Source of the DNA: Pseudoxanthomonas sp. PXM02
GTDB taxonomy: Bacteria; Pseudomonadota; Gammaproteobacteria; Xanthomonadales; Xanthomonadaceae
Direction: 5' to 3'
Assembly: GCF_014851805.1 (NCBI RefSeq)
Contig: NZ_JACVAK010000004.1
Location: 213,082-277,081, forward strand
Length of the DNA stretch: 64,000 bases
A program made the translations under genes and the position numbers. The notes under the pieces were generated by a model. It worked only from the letters and a program-made list of their open reading frames with translations, made no database searches and was not told where the DNA came from. Of the stretch, positions 29,786-40,506 are shown piece by piece. Position 1 is the stretch's first letter. Each line of letters begins with the position of its first letter.

Positions 29786-31147
29786 ATGAAGCCATTGCAC
29801 GTCGTGATCCTCGCCGCCGGCGAGGGCAAGCGCATGAAGTCCGCGTTGCCCAAGGTGCTGCAGCCGGTTGCCGGACGGCCGATGCTGGGGCATGTGATCG
29901 ACGCGGCGCGTGCGCTGTCGCCGGCGGGTGTGCACGTGGTCTACGGCCACGGGGGCGACCAGGTGCAGGCCGCGTTCGCCGACCAGCCCGATCTGCATTG
30001 GGCGCACCAGGCGCAGCAACTCGGCACCGGCCATGCGGTGGCGCAGGCGATGCCGGAGATTCCCGACGGTGCGCGCGTGCTGGTGCTGTACGGCGACGTG
30101 CCACTGACCCGCAGTGAAACCCTGCAGCGCCTGCTGGATGCGCCGGGTCGCCTGGCGGTGCTGGTCGCCGAACCGATCGATCCCGCCGGCTATGGCCGCA
30201 TCGTCCGCGATGAAGCGGGTCGCGTGGCCGCCATCGTCGAGCACAAGGACGCCGACGAAGACCAGCGCCGCATCCGCACCATCAACACCGGCATCATCGC
30301 CGCCGACGCCAGCGCGCTGAAGGGCTGGCTCGCACGGCTGTCCAACAACAATGCGCAGGGCGAGTACTACCTGACCGACGTGTTCGCGATGGCGGCGGAA
30401 GAGTTCACGCCCGCGGAAATGGTGCTGGTCGGCGAGCCGATCGAAGCCGAAGGCGCCAACGATCCCTGGCAGCTGTCGCAGCTCGAACGCGCCTACCAGC
30501 TGCGCGCCGCGCGTGCGCTGTGCACGCAGGGCGCGCGCCTGATCGATCCCGCCCGTTTCGATCAACGTGGCACGGTGACGGTCGGCCGCGATGTGCAGAT
30601 CGACGTCGACGTGGTGCTGGAAGGCGAGGTCGAACTGGGCGACGGTGTCGTCATCGGTCCGTTCTGCCGTCTCAAGGACGTGAAGCTCGCTGCCGGCACG
30701 CTGGTGCGCGCGCACTGCGACCTGGAAGGTGTCGTCAGCGAAGGCGCCGCATTGATCGGTCCCTACGCGCGTCTTCGCCCGGGCACGCAACTCGCGGACG
30801 GCGTGCATGTCGGCAACTTCGTGGAAACGAAGAACGCGCGCATCGGCGTGGGCAGCAAGGCCAACCACCTGACCTATCTCGGCGATACCGTGATCGGCAC
30901 CGGCACCAACATCGGTGCCGGCACCATTACCTGCAACTACGATGGTGTGAACAAGTTCGTCACCACCATCGGCGACCGCGTCTTCGTTGGCTCCAATTCG
31001 TCGCTGGTCGCGCCGGTCACGCTGGCCGACGGCGCCACGATCGGCGCGGGCTCGGTGATCTCGAAGAATGCGCCGGCCGACACGTTGACGGTCGCGCGTG
31101 CGCGCCAGGTCAGCATCGAAGGGTGGCAGCGGCCGGTGAAGAAGTAG
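29786..31147 (+). CDS. glmU: bifunctional UDP-GlcNAc pyrophosphorylase / GlcN-1-P acetyltransferase
   Basis: The 453-residue enzyme makes UDP-GlcNAc for peptidoglycan and LPS. The N-terminal half has the nucleotidyltransferase signature [17 protein letters not shown]. The C-terminal half is a left-handed beta-helix of hexapeptide repeats with the acetyltransferase active-site segment [32 protein letters not shown] precedes the ATG. glmS, the first enzyme of the same pathway, lies 9 kb away across the ABC operon, whereas in many gammaproteobacteria glmU and glmS are adjacent downstream of atp. Confidence 0.97.
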   Translation: MKPLHVVILAAGEGKRMKSALPKVLQPVAGRPMLGHVIDAARALSPAGVHVVYGHGGDQVQAAFADQPDLHWAHQAQQLGTGHAVAQAMPEIPDGARVLVLYGDVPLTRSETLQRLLDAPGRLAVLVAEPIDPAGYGRIVRDEAGRVAAIVEHKDADEDQRRIRTINTGIIAADASALKGWLARLSNNNAQGEYYLTDVFAMAAEEFTPAEMVLVGEPIEAEGANDPWQLSQLERAYQLRAARALCTQGARLIDPARFDQRGTVTVGRDVQIDVDVVLEGEVELGDGVVIGPFCRLKDVKLAAGTLVRAHCDLEGVVSEGAALIGPYARLRPGTQLADGVHVGNFVETKNARIGVGSKANHLTYLGDTVIGTGTNIGAGTITCNYDGVNKFVTTIGDRVFVGSNSSLVAPVTLADGATIGAGSVISKNAPADTLTVARARQVSIEGWQRPVKK

Positions 31148-31158
31148 CTCGCGTTCGC

Positions 31159-31743
31159 ATGGTGAGCGTCGGCCACATCCTGCGCGGCTCGGCGGAGCTC
31201 AATCGGCTGAGAAGCCGCATCAAGGCCACGTTCTTGGATCGGCAACTGTCCAAGGAGCACTGGTCGGTATGGGCCGATGCCTGCAAGGATTTCCACCGGG
31301 AGTTCGAACACTTGGTGTACCCGGGTGGGACTGTGATGCTGAATCGCGTCAGGCAGCAGGATCTTGTGGCGCTGCAGACTGCCGTCGTCTTCTTGCTCGC
31401 TGATCCGATGCACTTTCGTTCGGGCTACCTGAAGGAGCATCTCTGGCGTTGGCTGGCGCATTGTCCGCTTCAAGCAAGAGAACTGTCCCAGCTTGAACGG
31501 GCAGCCTTGCGGTACCTCGACCGGGCGGCATCCCGCGAGTTCTTCGCGATGTGCAAATTCATGCACCGTCGGGGGAGGGACAGATTCTGGTCTTCCGTAT
31601 CCGCGACGTTGCTGTCGTCAGACGTGGCAAAGGTCCGGCGCGCCGAACTACTGCTGATCCACAAGGGAAGCCTGTTCGCGGGCGCGATGGCGCGGCGGCG
31701 CATCATGCGTAACCTGGCCCACGAGCGGTACGGACGGATCTAG
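31159..31743 (+). CDS. hypothetical protein
   Basis: The 194-residue product is Arg- and Leu-rich and mostly helical by inspection (HWSVWADACKDFHREFEHL, ARELSQLERAALRYLDRAA). It has no signal peptide, membrane span or recognisable motif. It starts 11 bp after glmU at ATG 31159; GC is clearly lower than in glmU, suggesting later acquisition. Its TAG stop shares the tetranucleotide CTAG with the stop of the convergent histidine kinase gene. I do not recognise the family. Confidence 0.6.
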   Translation: MVSVGHILRGSAELNRLRSRIKATFLDRQLSKEHWSVWADACKDFHREFEHLVYPGGTVMLNRVRQQDLVALQTAVVFLLADPMHFRSGYLKEHLWRWLAHCPLQARELSQLERAALRYLDRAASREFFAMCKFMHRRGRDRFWSSVSATLLSSDVAKVRRAELLLIHKGSLFAGAMARRRIMRNLAHERYGRI

Positions 31744-33064
31744 ACTTCCGGCAGCTGGATCGACACGCACAACCCGCCACCCTCGCGGTTATGCAGCGAC
31801 AGTCGCCCGCCGTGCGCTTCGATGATCTCGCGGGTCAGTGCGAGGCCCAGGCCGGTACCGTTGCGCTTGGTGGAATAGAACGGCACCAGCGCGTTCTGCA
31901 GCACGGCATCGTTCATACCGGTGCCGCGGTCCATCACCTCGATGCGCAGCCAGCCGGGCAGGCGCGTGAGTCGCACGGATACGCCCTCGGGCGTCGTGCC
32001 GGACTCGTGCGCGTTCTTCAGCAGGTTGAGGAGCGCCTGTTCCAGCTGCGCCACGTCGATGCGGCCATCGATCTCCGTTTCGGTCATCAGCAGATCGAAA
32101 CCGATCTGCCGTTGCAGTCCTTCGAAGAACGCACGCCAGTGCACCGTCTGCAGCTGCGGCGAGGGCAGCTTGGCGAAGCGGGCATAGCCGCGGATGAAGC
32201 CTTCCAGGTGACGCGCGCGGTCCTCGATGGTGCCGAACACTTCCTCCAGCCGCTCGTGGCGGCCGCGGCGCACGAGTTCGGCACCCGAGTGCGCGAGCGA
32301 GGCTACCGGCGCGAGCGAATTGTTGAGTTCGTGGCTGATCACACGGATGACCTTTTTCCACGTCATCACTTCCTGCCGGCGCAGTTCGCTGGTCAGCAGG
32401 CGCAGCAGGAGCAGTTCGTGCGGGCGTCCGTTGAGGCGGAAGCTGCGGCGCGCGAGGTGGTAGACCTGTTCCTCGCCGTCTTCTTCCTCGCTGCCGATGG
32501 CGAACAGGCTGTCGCCGCCACGGGCGAGGGCTTCGCGCATCTCGACCGGCGCGGCGCCGATCAACGCGTCGTAGTCCTGGCCTTCCAGCTTCCAGCCACT
32601 GTGCAGCAGCTTGCGTGCCGCCACGTTGGCGAAGACGACCCGACGGACGCCGTCGCCGCCGGGCGCGACCAGCAGCATGGCCACCGGCGTGTTCTGCACC
32701 ATGGTGTCGAGCAGCAGCTCGCGCTCGACCAGGCTCAGGCGCTGTTCGCGCAGTACGTCGCCCAGGGACGAATGCGCCTGCACCAGTTCCGCAAGCTCGT
32801 CGTTGCCACGCCAGTGGATACCGAAGTTGTATTCGCCGTCGCGGTAGCTGTTGACGCTGCCGGCCAATGCGCGGAACAGCGAGTACGTGCTGCGCAGGCC
32901 GCGGCGGATCGCCCACATCGCCAGCGGCAGCACGACGATGGCGGAGACCAGCACGGCCACGACATCGTCGCCGATCCAGTGCGACAGCACGACCGGCATC
33001 ACCACCGCCAGCGCGAGCAGCGGCAGCAGCCAGGACAGCACGCGGCCGGCGAGCGAGCGACGGA

Positions 33065-33068
<4 letters not shown>
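31740..33068 (-). CDS. NtrY-like sensor histidine kinase of the ABC operon
   Basis: The 442-residue kinase has two N-terminal membrane helices (residues about 9-29 and 36-54) with almost no periplasmic loop, a PAS-like region (DTMVQNTPVAMLLVAP), the H box VISHELNNSLAPV (phosphorylated His246), an N box LLNLLKNAHES and a G box GTGLGLALTREII. The tiny sensor loop suggests intramembrane sensing of membrane-active compounds or of the transporter itself. It overlaps the response-regulator gene by four bases (ATGA) and is the last gene of the operon. It should phosphorylate the NtrC-type regulator encoded next to it. Confidence 0.92.
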
Positions 33069-34402
<1,334 letters not shown>

Positions 34403-34405
34403 GCG

Positions 34406-35620
34406 CTATAGCCTAACCGAAGGGCTGCGACTGACGAGGTGCGGTGGAATGCGCCGGACCATGCGGGCGGGCCACGTGGCGGCGAGTTGCACAAGCACGG
34501 CGGTGACAACCGTTGCCACCGGCAGGATCCAGGGAGAGGAGGCCGACGCCATCCATGCCGGCACCAGGCGCGGCAACAGCACGGCGGCGATGATGACGGC
34601 GGACAGCGCTGCGACGGCTGCCAGCAGCAGGTATTCCCATCGCAGCCGGTGGGCCAGCTGCGCACTGCTCGCGCCGAAGGCCCGGCGGAGGCTGAGTTCC
34701 TGCCGATGATCGTGTACCCAGCGGTGACCGCCGAGCACCAGCATTCCCAGTGTCGACAGCCACCAGGCGAGGCAGGCGATCACCGATGTCCAGGCATGCC
34801 GCATCGCTCCCGAGGATGCGTGCGCACGCAGTTCCATCAGGCTGACGGGCGCGGCGATCGCGGCGTCGGGATACCGCGCGGCAAGCTGACTGCGTATCCG
34901 CATGGCGAGAGCATCGGTATGTCCCGTGTGGCGTACGAAGAAGTGGGCGTCGCCGGCACGCGTCATGCGGACGGGCAGCACGAGCGCCGTGCCATCCGGG
35001 CGGTGCGCGGTGGCGGGCAGCGGGATCGTCGGTATCACGCCGACGACACGCAGTTGTTTGCCGGGTAGCACCTGCAGCGTACGCCCCACGGGATCGGCCG
35101 TGCCGTACAGGCGCTGCGCGAGTGCTGCAGAGAGGAGGGCTGGCGCCGGATCGGTATGCAGGCGACGCTGGTCGCCGGTGTAGTCCTGGTACTCGGATGT
35201 TGCGAAACGACGGCCTTGCGAGGGCGCCAACCCCAGTGTCGACAGAAAGGCCTCGTCCGCAAGGTAGACGGTGGCCAACGGGCGCGATCGCACTTCGTCG
35301 CCGGCCCATACGTGTGCGCTCCAGGCGCTGGTGCCGTATGGCGTCTGGTTGCCGACCGCGACCGACTCGACGTCCGGCAACGCACGCAACGTCCGGACGA
35401 CCGAAGCGCTACCGGGATCTTCGCCATGCGCCGGCTGGAACCAGGGCACGACCAGCACGCGGTCGTCATCGATGCCGGTGGGTGCCGCCCTTTGCGCGTG
35501 CGCTGCCAGCAAGGCCTGCCAGGCGTATGCGCACAGCACCATGCCGATGGCGAGCTGCAGCGCGAGCCATCCCGTGCCTGCATGGGGACGACCCAGCAGC
35601 AGGAAGGAAGAAGCGGGCAT
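34406..35620 (-). CDS. third MacB/FtsX-type ABC permease, divergent
   Basis: The 404-residue membrane protein has one N-terminal helix (LALQLAIGMVLCAYAWQALLAA), a large periplasmic domain and three C-terminal helices. The C-terminal segment DHRQELSLRRAFGAS corresponds to the TKQIGIRRALGAT coupling motif of the neighbouring permease. It is more diverged than the two upstream permeases and could be a non-exporting modulator or sensor subunit. ATG 35620 is preferred; the upstream M lies in a hairpin. It starts three bases before the response-regulator gene on the same strand. Confidence 0.82.
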   Translation of the reverse strand: MPASSFLLLGRPHAGTGWLALQLAIGMVLCAYAWQALLAAHAQRAAPTGIDDDRVLVVPWFQPAHGEDPGSASVVRTLRALPDVESVAVGNQTPYGTSAWSAHVWAGDEVRSRPLATVYLADEAFLSTLGLAPSQGRRFATSEYQDYTGDQRRLHTDPAPALLSAALAQRLYGTADPVGRTLQVLPGKQLRVVGVIPTIPLPATAHRPDGTALVLPVRMTRAGDAHFFVRHTGHTDALAMRIRSQLAARYPDAAIAAPVSLMELRAHASSGAMRHAWTSVIACLAWWLSTLGMLVLGGHRWVHDHRQELSLRRAFGASSAQLAHRLRWEYLLLAAVAALSAVIIAAVLLPRLVPAWMASASSPWILPVATVVTAVLVQLAATWPARMVRRIPPHLVSRSPSVRL

Positions 35621-35637
35621 GGAGGTATCCCTTCGGC

Positions 35638-35661
35638 CGTGCACGCCCACGGGCGTGCACG
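35638..35661 (-). promoter_or_regulatory. 11-bp hairpin between permease genes
   Basis: CGTGCACGCCC and GGGCGTGCACG (35638-35648, 35651-35661) form a nearly perfect palindrome in the 60-bp gap. With no U tract it may mark an mRNA processing or attenuation point that separates transporter from regulator expression. Confidence 0.55.
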
Positions 35662-35680
35662 GCGTGATGGAAACGTGGGA

Positions 35681-36904
35681 TCAGGCGGTGCGCGTCGCCA
35701 CCGCCGGCGGTACCGACGCGGCCTTGCGCGCGGGCCCGTACACCGCGACCTGGCCGAGCAGCCACAGCAGCACTGCACCGACCGGCAGGTACAGCAGCGG
35801 CAGGCGGGGCAGCTCGTACTTGCCCATCAGCAGCTGGTTGATGCCGTACGCGAGGATCATGCCGATGACGATGCCGATGGTCGCCAGCAGGAAGTTCTCG
35901 GTCTGGAAGTAACGCAGGATCTGTCCCTTCGTCGCGCCCAGCGCCCGGCGGATGCCGATCTGCTTGGTGCGCTGCTGCACCCAGAAGCTGGCCAGGCCGA
36001 CGATGCCCAACGCGGTGACGACCAGCAACGAGACGATCACGGTCAGCAGCAGCCATGCCATCGCGCGGTCGCCGCGGTAGTAGTCCTGCATGATGTCGGT
36101 GAACGTGCCCTCGCGCAGGATCAGCCGGCGTGCGCTGTTCTTCTCCAGCGTGGCGATCGCCGCCTTCTGCACCTCGGCGCGACGATCCGGCGTGGTGCGC
36201 AGTACGAACACGCCCATCGTCAGGTCCTTCGCCGGCAGGATCATCGTGTAGCCGGCTTCGGCCGGTCCGCCGTTGTCATTGGTGCGGATCAGACGGTCGA
36301 CCACGCCGATCACGCGATGAGGCGCGTTGTCGGCATTCCACGCGTAGATGTTCTTGCCGATCGCGCTCTCGCCAGGGAACAGCTTGTTCGCCAGCTCGCG
36401 ACTGATGATCACTGCCGGCATCATCACCCTGGCGTTCTGCTTGTTGATCTCGGTCCAGTTGACGTACTCGTCGGCGTTGAAGTCGCGGCCTTCCGCCAGC
36501 TTCAGCCCCAGCGTGTCGATGACCGCGTCGCCGAGATAGACGTTGGCCAGCGCGCTTGGCCGCTCCTGTTCCGGCGCCAGCTGGATGGAGCTGTTCCACG
36601 ACGAGTTGTCGAACGGCACATGGTTGATGCTGCCGGCGGCCTTGACGCCCGGCAGTGCGCGCAGGCTGGCGACGTCCTGCTTCACCAGTGCATCGGCCTC
36701 GGGGTTCTCGCCGAGGTTGCCCATGCTGATGCGCACGATCTCCTCGTTGGCCAGGCCGGTGGGGCGGTCGATGCGCTCCAGTCGCTGGGTGATCAGGAAG
36801 ACCGCGTTGCAGATGATGGCGCACGACAGCGCCACTTCCAGCACGATCAGCGCGGCGGCCGTCTTGTGGCGGGCCAGGGTGGAAAGAATGGGGCGGATGT
36901 CCAT
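35681..36904 (-). CDS. MacB/FtsX-type ABC permease
   Basis: The 407-residue permease has an N-terminal helix (TAAALIVLEVALSCAIICNAVFLI), a periplasmic MacB-like core domain of about 230 residues, and three C-terminal helices preceded by the coupling segment RTKQIGIRRALGATKGQIL. MacB-type permeases do not move substrate through a membrane channel; they drive a periplasmic pump. Together with the preceding permease it likely forms a heterodimer powered by the ATPase at 38249. It lies 23 bp after that permease. Confidence 0.9.
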   Translation of the reverse strand: MDIRPILSTLARHKTAAALIVLEVALSCAIICNAVFLITQRLERIDRPTGLANEEIVRISMGNLGENPEADALVKQDVASLRALPGVKAAGSINHVPFDNSSWNSSIQLAPEQERPSALANVYLGDAVIDTLGLKLAEGRDFNADEYVNWTEINKQNARVMMPAVIISRELANKLFPGESAIGKNIYAWNADNAPHRVIGVVDRLIRTNDNGGPAEAGYTMILPAKDLTMGVFVLRTTPDRRAEVQKAAIATLEKNSARRLILREGTFTDIMQDYYRGDRAMAWLLLTVIVSLLVVTALGIVGLASFWVQQRTKQIGIRRALGATKGQILRYFQTENFLLATIGIVIGMILAYGINQLLMGKYELPRLPLLYLPVGAVLLWLLGQVAVYGPARKAASVPPAVATRTA

Positions 36905-36927
36905 GACGTGCCTCTTGGATGGATGGG

Positions 36928-38238
36928 TCACTGGCTCTTGAGCTGGATGGCGGGCGTCACCTGCATCGCGCGCCACGCGGGCAACATCCCCGCGAGTAGG
37001 CTGGCGATGATCGCCAACGCGAAGGTGGCCAGCAGCATCTTCAGATCCATGTGGGCCAGGTCGGCATAACCCGCTGGCTGCTGGCGGACCGCCAGCAGGC
37101 CCAGCCAGGCCAGCACCAGACCCAGCACGCCGCCCACGAGTCCGACCGTGCCGGCTTCGACCAGGCATTGCGCGAAGATTGCCTTGCGGGTGGCGCCAAG
37201 CGCGCGGCGCACGCCGATCTGCGAGGCGCGGCCGAGGAACTTCGCCAGCAGCAGGCCGACGGTGTTGAGCAGGCAGACGGCCAGGAAGCCGAACGCCAGC
37301 CACACCTGCAGGCGCACGTCGCCGGGCACCGCACCCTGCTTGTCCAGCCACTGCATCACGTTGTGCAGATCGACATTCGTCGGACGCTCGAAGCGGCCCG
37401 CCGCGCGCTGCTGGTCGGAGTAGTTGGCCAGGTACTGCTTGTACGCTTCCACCTTCGCCGGCGTACCCAGTTCCACCCAGTACTGCAGCCACGAGCACGG
37501 TGCATTCGGTCCCTGCGAGCCTTCCTCTTCGGTGCTCGAATCGCCCCAGCAGTTCATGTTGCCCTGCGTGCCCATCTTCAGCGTGCGCGAGGTCCAGAAC
37601 GGCACGAACAGCTGTTCCACTTCGGTGAAACGATCCTGCGTCATGTCGTAGAACTTCGGTGCGGGACGCCACTCATCCAGCACGCCGATGATGCGGAAGG
37701 TGTTGCCCGACGCCTTCAGGTCGCGACCGACGCTGTTGGCGCCGCCGAACAGCTTGTCGTTGAGCGCCTTGGAGATCACCGCCACGCGGGCGCGCGATTC
37801 ATCGTCGGCGGCCGACCAGCCATTGCCGTAGCGGAACGGCACGTCGAACATCGGGAAGAAGTCCGCCGTGGTGTAGCGCGAATCAATGCGGAACGGCTCG
37901 ATCTTGCCGTCTTCCGATTCCACCGACGATGCGCCGCCGGTCATCAGCGCCTGGCGATCGCCCTTCTTGTCGCGCAGCAGCCGTTCCGCGTCGAAGCGGG
38001 TGAACTGGTCTTCGGGCTCCTCGCCGGGCGTGAAGCCGTTCATCGAGCGCGGATCCAGGCGCGGATAGAACAGCTTGTCGCTCTTCTGCGGTATCGGGTC
38101 GCCGGACAGCACGTAGAACACGGTCAGCGTGGTCATGCTGGCGCCGATGCCCAGCGCGATGGCCAGCACCATCAGGAAGGTCAGCGCCTTGTTGCGCTTG
38201 AAGCTGCGCAGCGCGAGGGTGAAGTAGTAGCCGAACAT
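36928..38238 (-). CDS. MacB/FtsX-type ABC permease
   Basis: The 436-residue permease has an N-terminal helix (ALTFLMVLAIALGIGASMTTLTVFYVLSG, quoted in part), a large MacB-like periplasmic domain, and C-terminal helices after the coupling motif GRASQIGVRRALGATRKAIF. It begins 10 bp after the ATPase gene. The pair of MacB-type permeases with a separate ATPase and a membrane-fusion protein is the layout of antimicrobial-peptide and macrolide efflux systems. Confidence 0.92.
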   Translation of the reverse strand: MFGYYFTLALRSFKRNKALTFLMVLAIALGIGASMTTLTVFYVLSGDPIPQKSDKLFYPRLDPRSMNGFTPGEEPEDQFTRFDAERLLRDKKGDRQALMTGGASSVESEDGKIEPFRIDSRYTTADFFPMFDVPFRYGNGWSAADDESRARVAVISKALNDKLFGGANSVGRDLKASGNTFRIIGVLDEWRPAPKFYDMTQDRFTEVEQLFVPFWTSRTLKMGTQGNMNCWGDSSTEEEGSQGPNAPCSWLQYWVELGTPAKVEAYKQYLANYSDQQRAAGRFERPTNVDLHNVMQWLDKQGAVPGDVRLQVWLAFGFLAVCLLNTVGLLLAKFLGRASQIGVRRALGATRKAIFAQCLVEAGTVGLVGGVLGLVLAWLGLLAVRQQPAGYADLAHMDLKMLLATFALAIIASLLAGMLPAWRAMQVTPAIQLKSQ

Positions 38239-38248
38239 GGCGGTGTCC

Positions 38249-38971
<723 letters not shown>

Positions 38972-39043
38972 GACGGGTTCCTTCTTCGGGTGTCGGGTTC
39001 GGGAGGACGTGGGGGAGGGAGCGGGGGAGGATGGGAAGAGAGA

Positions 39044-40321
39044 TCAGTTGACCGAGACGCGCTCGGCATCGCCGAACAGGTCGCTGCCGGACACCACGAT
39101 CCTGTCGCCGGGCTGCAGGCCGCCCAGCACTTCGACATTGCTCAGGCTGCTGACGCCCAGCTGCACCGGACGGCGCACGGCGGAGCTGCCGTCCATGACG
39201 TAGGCGTAGCGACCGCCGCCCTGTTCGAGGAACGGGCCGCGCTCGACCATCAGCACGTTGCGGCGCGTGTCCATCAGGATGCGTGCGGACAGGCGCTGGT
39301 TCTGGCGCAGGCCCGGCGGCTGCTTGTCGGAGAAGCGCAGACGGGTGACGACTTCGCCGCCCACCACTTCCGGCGATACCGCGGAGATCTCGCCGGGGTA
39401 CGGCTGGCCGGCGCTGGTCAGCGTGGCCGGCATGCCGATGGCGAGGTCGCGCGCGAAGCTCTCCGGCACCTTGATTTCGACTTCGAACACCGACAGGTCC
39501 ACCACGCTCAGCACCGGCGCGTTGATCGCCACGTTGGAGCGCTGCACGGCCTGCACCTGGCCGACCTGGCCATCGAAGGGCGCACGCAGCGTCAGCGCAT
39601 CGACCTGGCGCTGTACTTCGGCGACCACCGCGCGCTGGCGCTCGGCCAGCAACTGCTTGTTACGTGCATCGAGACCGGCACCCTGGCCCTGCAGGCCGGC
39701 ATCCTTCTGCGCGTGAGACAGCGCGATCTCGCTCTTGCGCAGGTTGTCCTGCGCCTCCAGCACGTCGACCTGCGGCACCGCGCCGCCGTCGTAGCCGCGC
39801 TGGTAGCGTTGCAGCGTGCGCTCGGCGGCCTGGCGTTCGATACCGGCCTGATCCAGCGCTTTCTGCGCGTTGGCGCGGGTGACGCTGGCGTCCAGCATCG
39901 CGCGGCTCGCCTCGGCTTCCAGACCGGCCAGCGTGGTCTGCTCCTGCGCCAGCTTGCTGCGCAGCTCGGGGCTGTCGATCTCGGCCAGCGGCTGGCCCTG
40001 GGTGACCTTGTCGCCCGCGACCACCTTCAGGGTGACCACGCCGCCGGCGATGGCATACAGCGTGGGGCTGTTGGCGGCGATGACGCGGCCGTCGGCGGCG
40101 ATGTCGCGGACCAGGTCGCCGCGGGTTACCTCGGCGATGCGCAGTCGCGCGCCGTCCACCGAGGCCGTCCCCGCCAGCCAGCCGCGGGCGGCGAAGACGA
40201 TGCCGACCAGCAGCAGGGCGGCACCGGCCGCGGGCCACACCCAGCGGCGCCAGGCCGGACGGATCTGCGAGGAGCTGAGCACTCGGTCTTGCGCGGAGGT
40301 GTCCCGAATCATCGGTGGCAT
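39044..40321 (-). CDS. HlyD/MacA-type periplasmic adaptor (membrane-fusion protein)
   Basis: The adaptor is about 425 residues long. One N-terminal membrane helix (WVWPAAGAALLLVGIVFAARG) is followed by a split lipoyl-like domain (DGRVIAANSPTLYAIAGGVV ... LRAPFDGQVGQVQAV), a long helical hairpin and a beta-barrel/membrane-proximal domain. It bridges the ABC pump to an outer-membrane channel of TolC type, which is not encoded here. ATG 40321 (or 40312) is chosen because the longer reading frame begins upstream of the sigma-54 promoter. It is the first gene of the seven-gene operon. Confidence 0.92.
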   Translation of the reverse strand: MPPMIRDTSAQDRVLSSSQIRPAWRRWVWPAAGAALLLVGIVFAARGWLAGTASVDGARLRIAEVTRGDLVRDIAADGRVIAANSPTLYAIAGGVVTLKVVAGDKVTQGQPLAEIDSPELRSKLAQEQTTLAGLEAEASRAMLDASVTRANAQKALDQAGIERQAAERTLQRYQRGYDGGAVPQVDVLEAQDNLRKSEIALSHAQKDAGLQGQGAGLDARNKQLLAERQRAVVAEVQRQVDALTLRAPFDGQVGQVQAVQRSNVAINAPVLSVVDLSVFEVEIKVPESFARDLAIGMPATLTSAGQPYPGEISAVSPEVVGGEVVTRLRFSDKQPPGLRQNQRLSARILMDTRRNVLMVERGPFLEQGGGRYAYVMDGSSAVRRPVQLGVSSLSNVEVLGGLQPGDRIVVSGSDLFGDAERVSVN

Positions 40322-40348
40322 GCGTTCTTTGGAATGACCTGCAGGTAT

Positions 40349-40366
40349 CAGCAGGATGCGTGCCAA
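40349..40366 (-). promoter_or_regulatory. sigma-54 (-24/-12) promoter of the ABC efflux operon
   Basis: Read on the minus strand the site is TTGGCACGCATCCTGCTG. It matches the consensus TTGGCACG-N4-TTGCT at all but one position and has the invariant GG-N10-GC spacing. The start of transcription would fall near 40339, about 18 bases before the adaptor ATG. The operon itself encodes an NtrC-type activator with a GAYTGA loop. Confidence 0.85.
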
Positions 40367-40393
40367 ACGCAAGCGGTTGATTTGAAAGGGGGT

Positions 40394-40474
40394 TGTCCAG
40401 TGCGGACGACTGTCCGGGTGTCCGCGGACACCGTGCGGACAGGGCCTGTCCAGTACCGGACACGTAGAATGTCC
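40394..40474. promoter_or_regulatory. GTCC/GGAC palindrome cluster, candidate enhancer
   Basis: Nine GTCC or GGAC half-sites lie in about 80 bp. They include a 16-bp perfect palindrome GGTGTCCGCGGACACC (40417-40432), the inverted repeats TGTCC-N6-GGACA (40447-40462), CGGAC-N4-GTCCG (40403-40416) and GTCC-N5-GGAC (40395-40407). The cluster begins about 30 bp behind the -24 element, a normal place for NtrC-type upstream activating sites. It also covers the glmS promoter on the other strand. Confidence 0.7.
40465..40470 (+). promoter_or_regulatory. -10 box of glmS
   Basis: TAGAAT lies 36 bp before the glmS ATG. No good -35 box is visible at the right distance; that position is occupied by GTCC/GGAC repeats, suggesting an activator- or repressor-dependent promoter. 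Confidence 0.5.
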
Positions 40475-40506
40475 ACTCGTTTGACTCTGATGGAAGACAC
40501 AGGCCT

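Noticed and set aside
40471..40506. possible riboswitch or ribozyme in the glmS leader
   Set aside because: The leader from the -10 box is only about 30 bases, too short for a glmS ribozyme, which is in any case found in Gram-positive bacteria.
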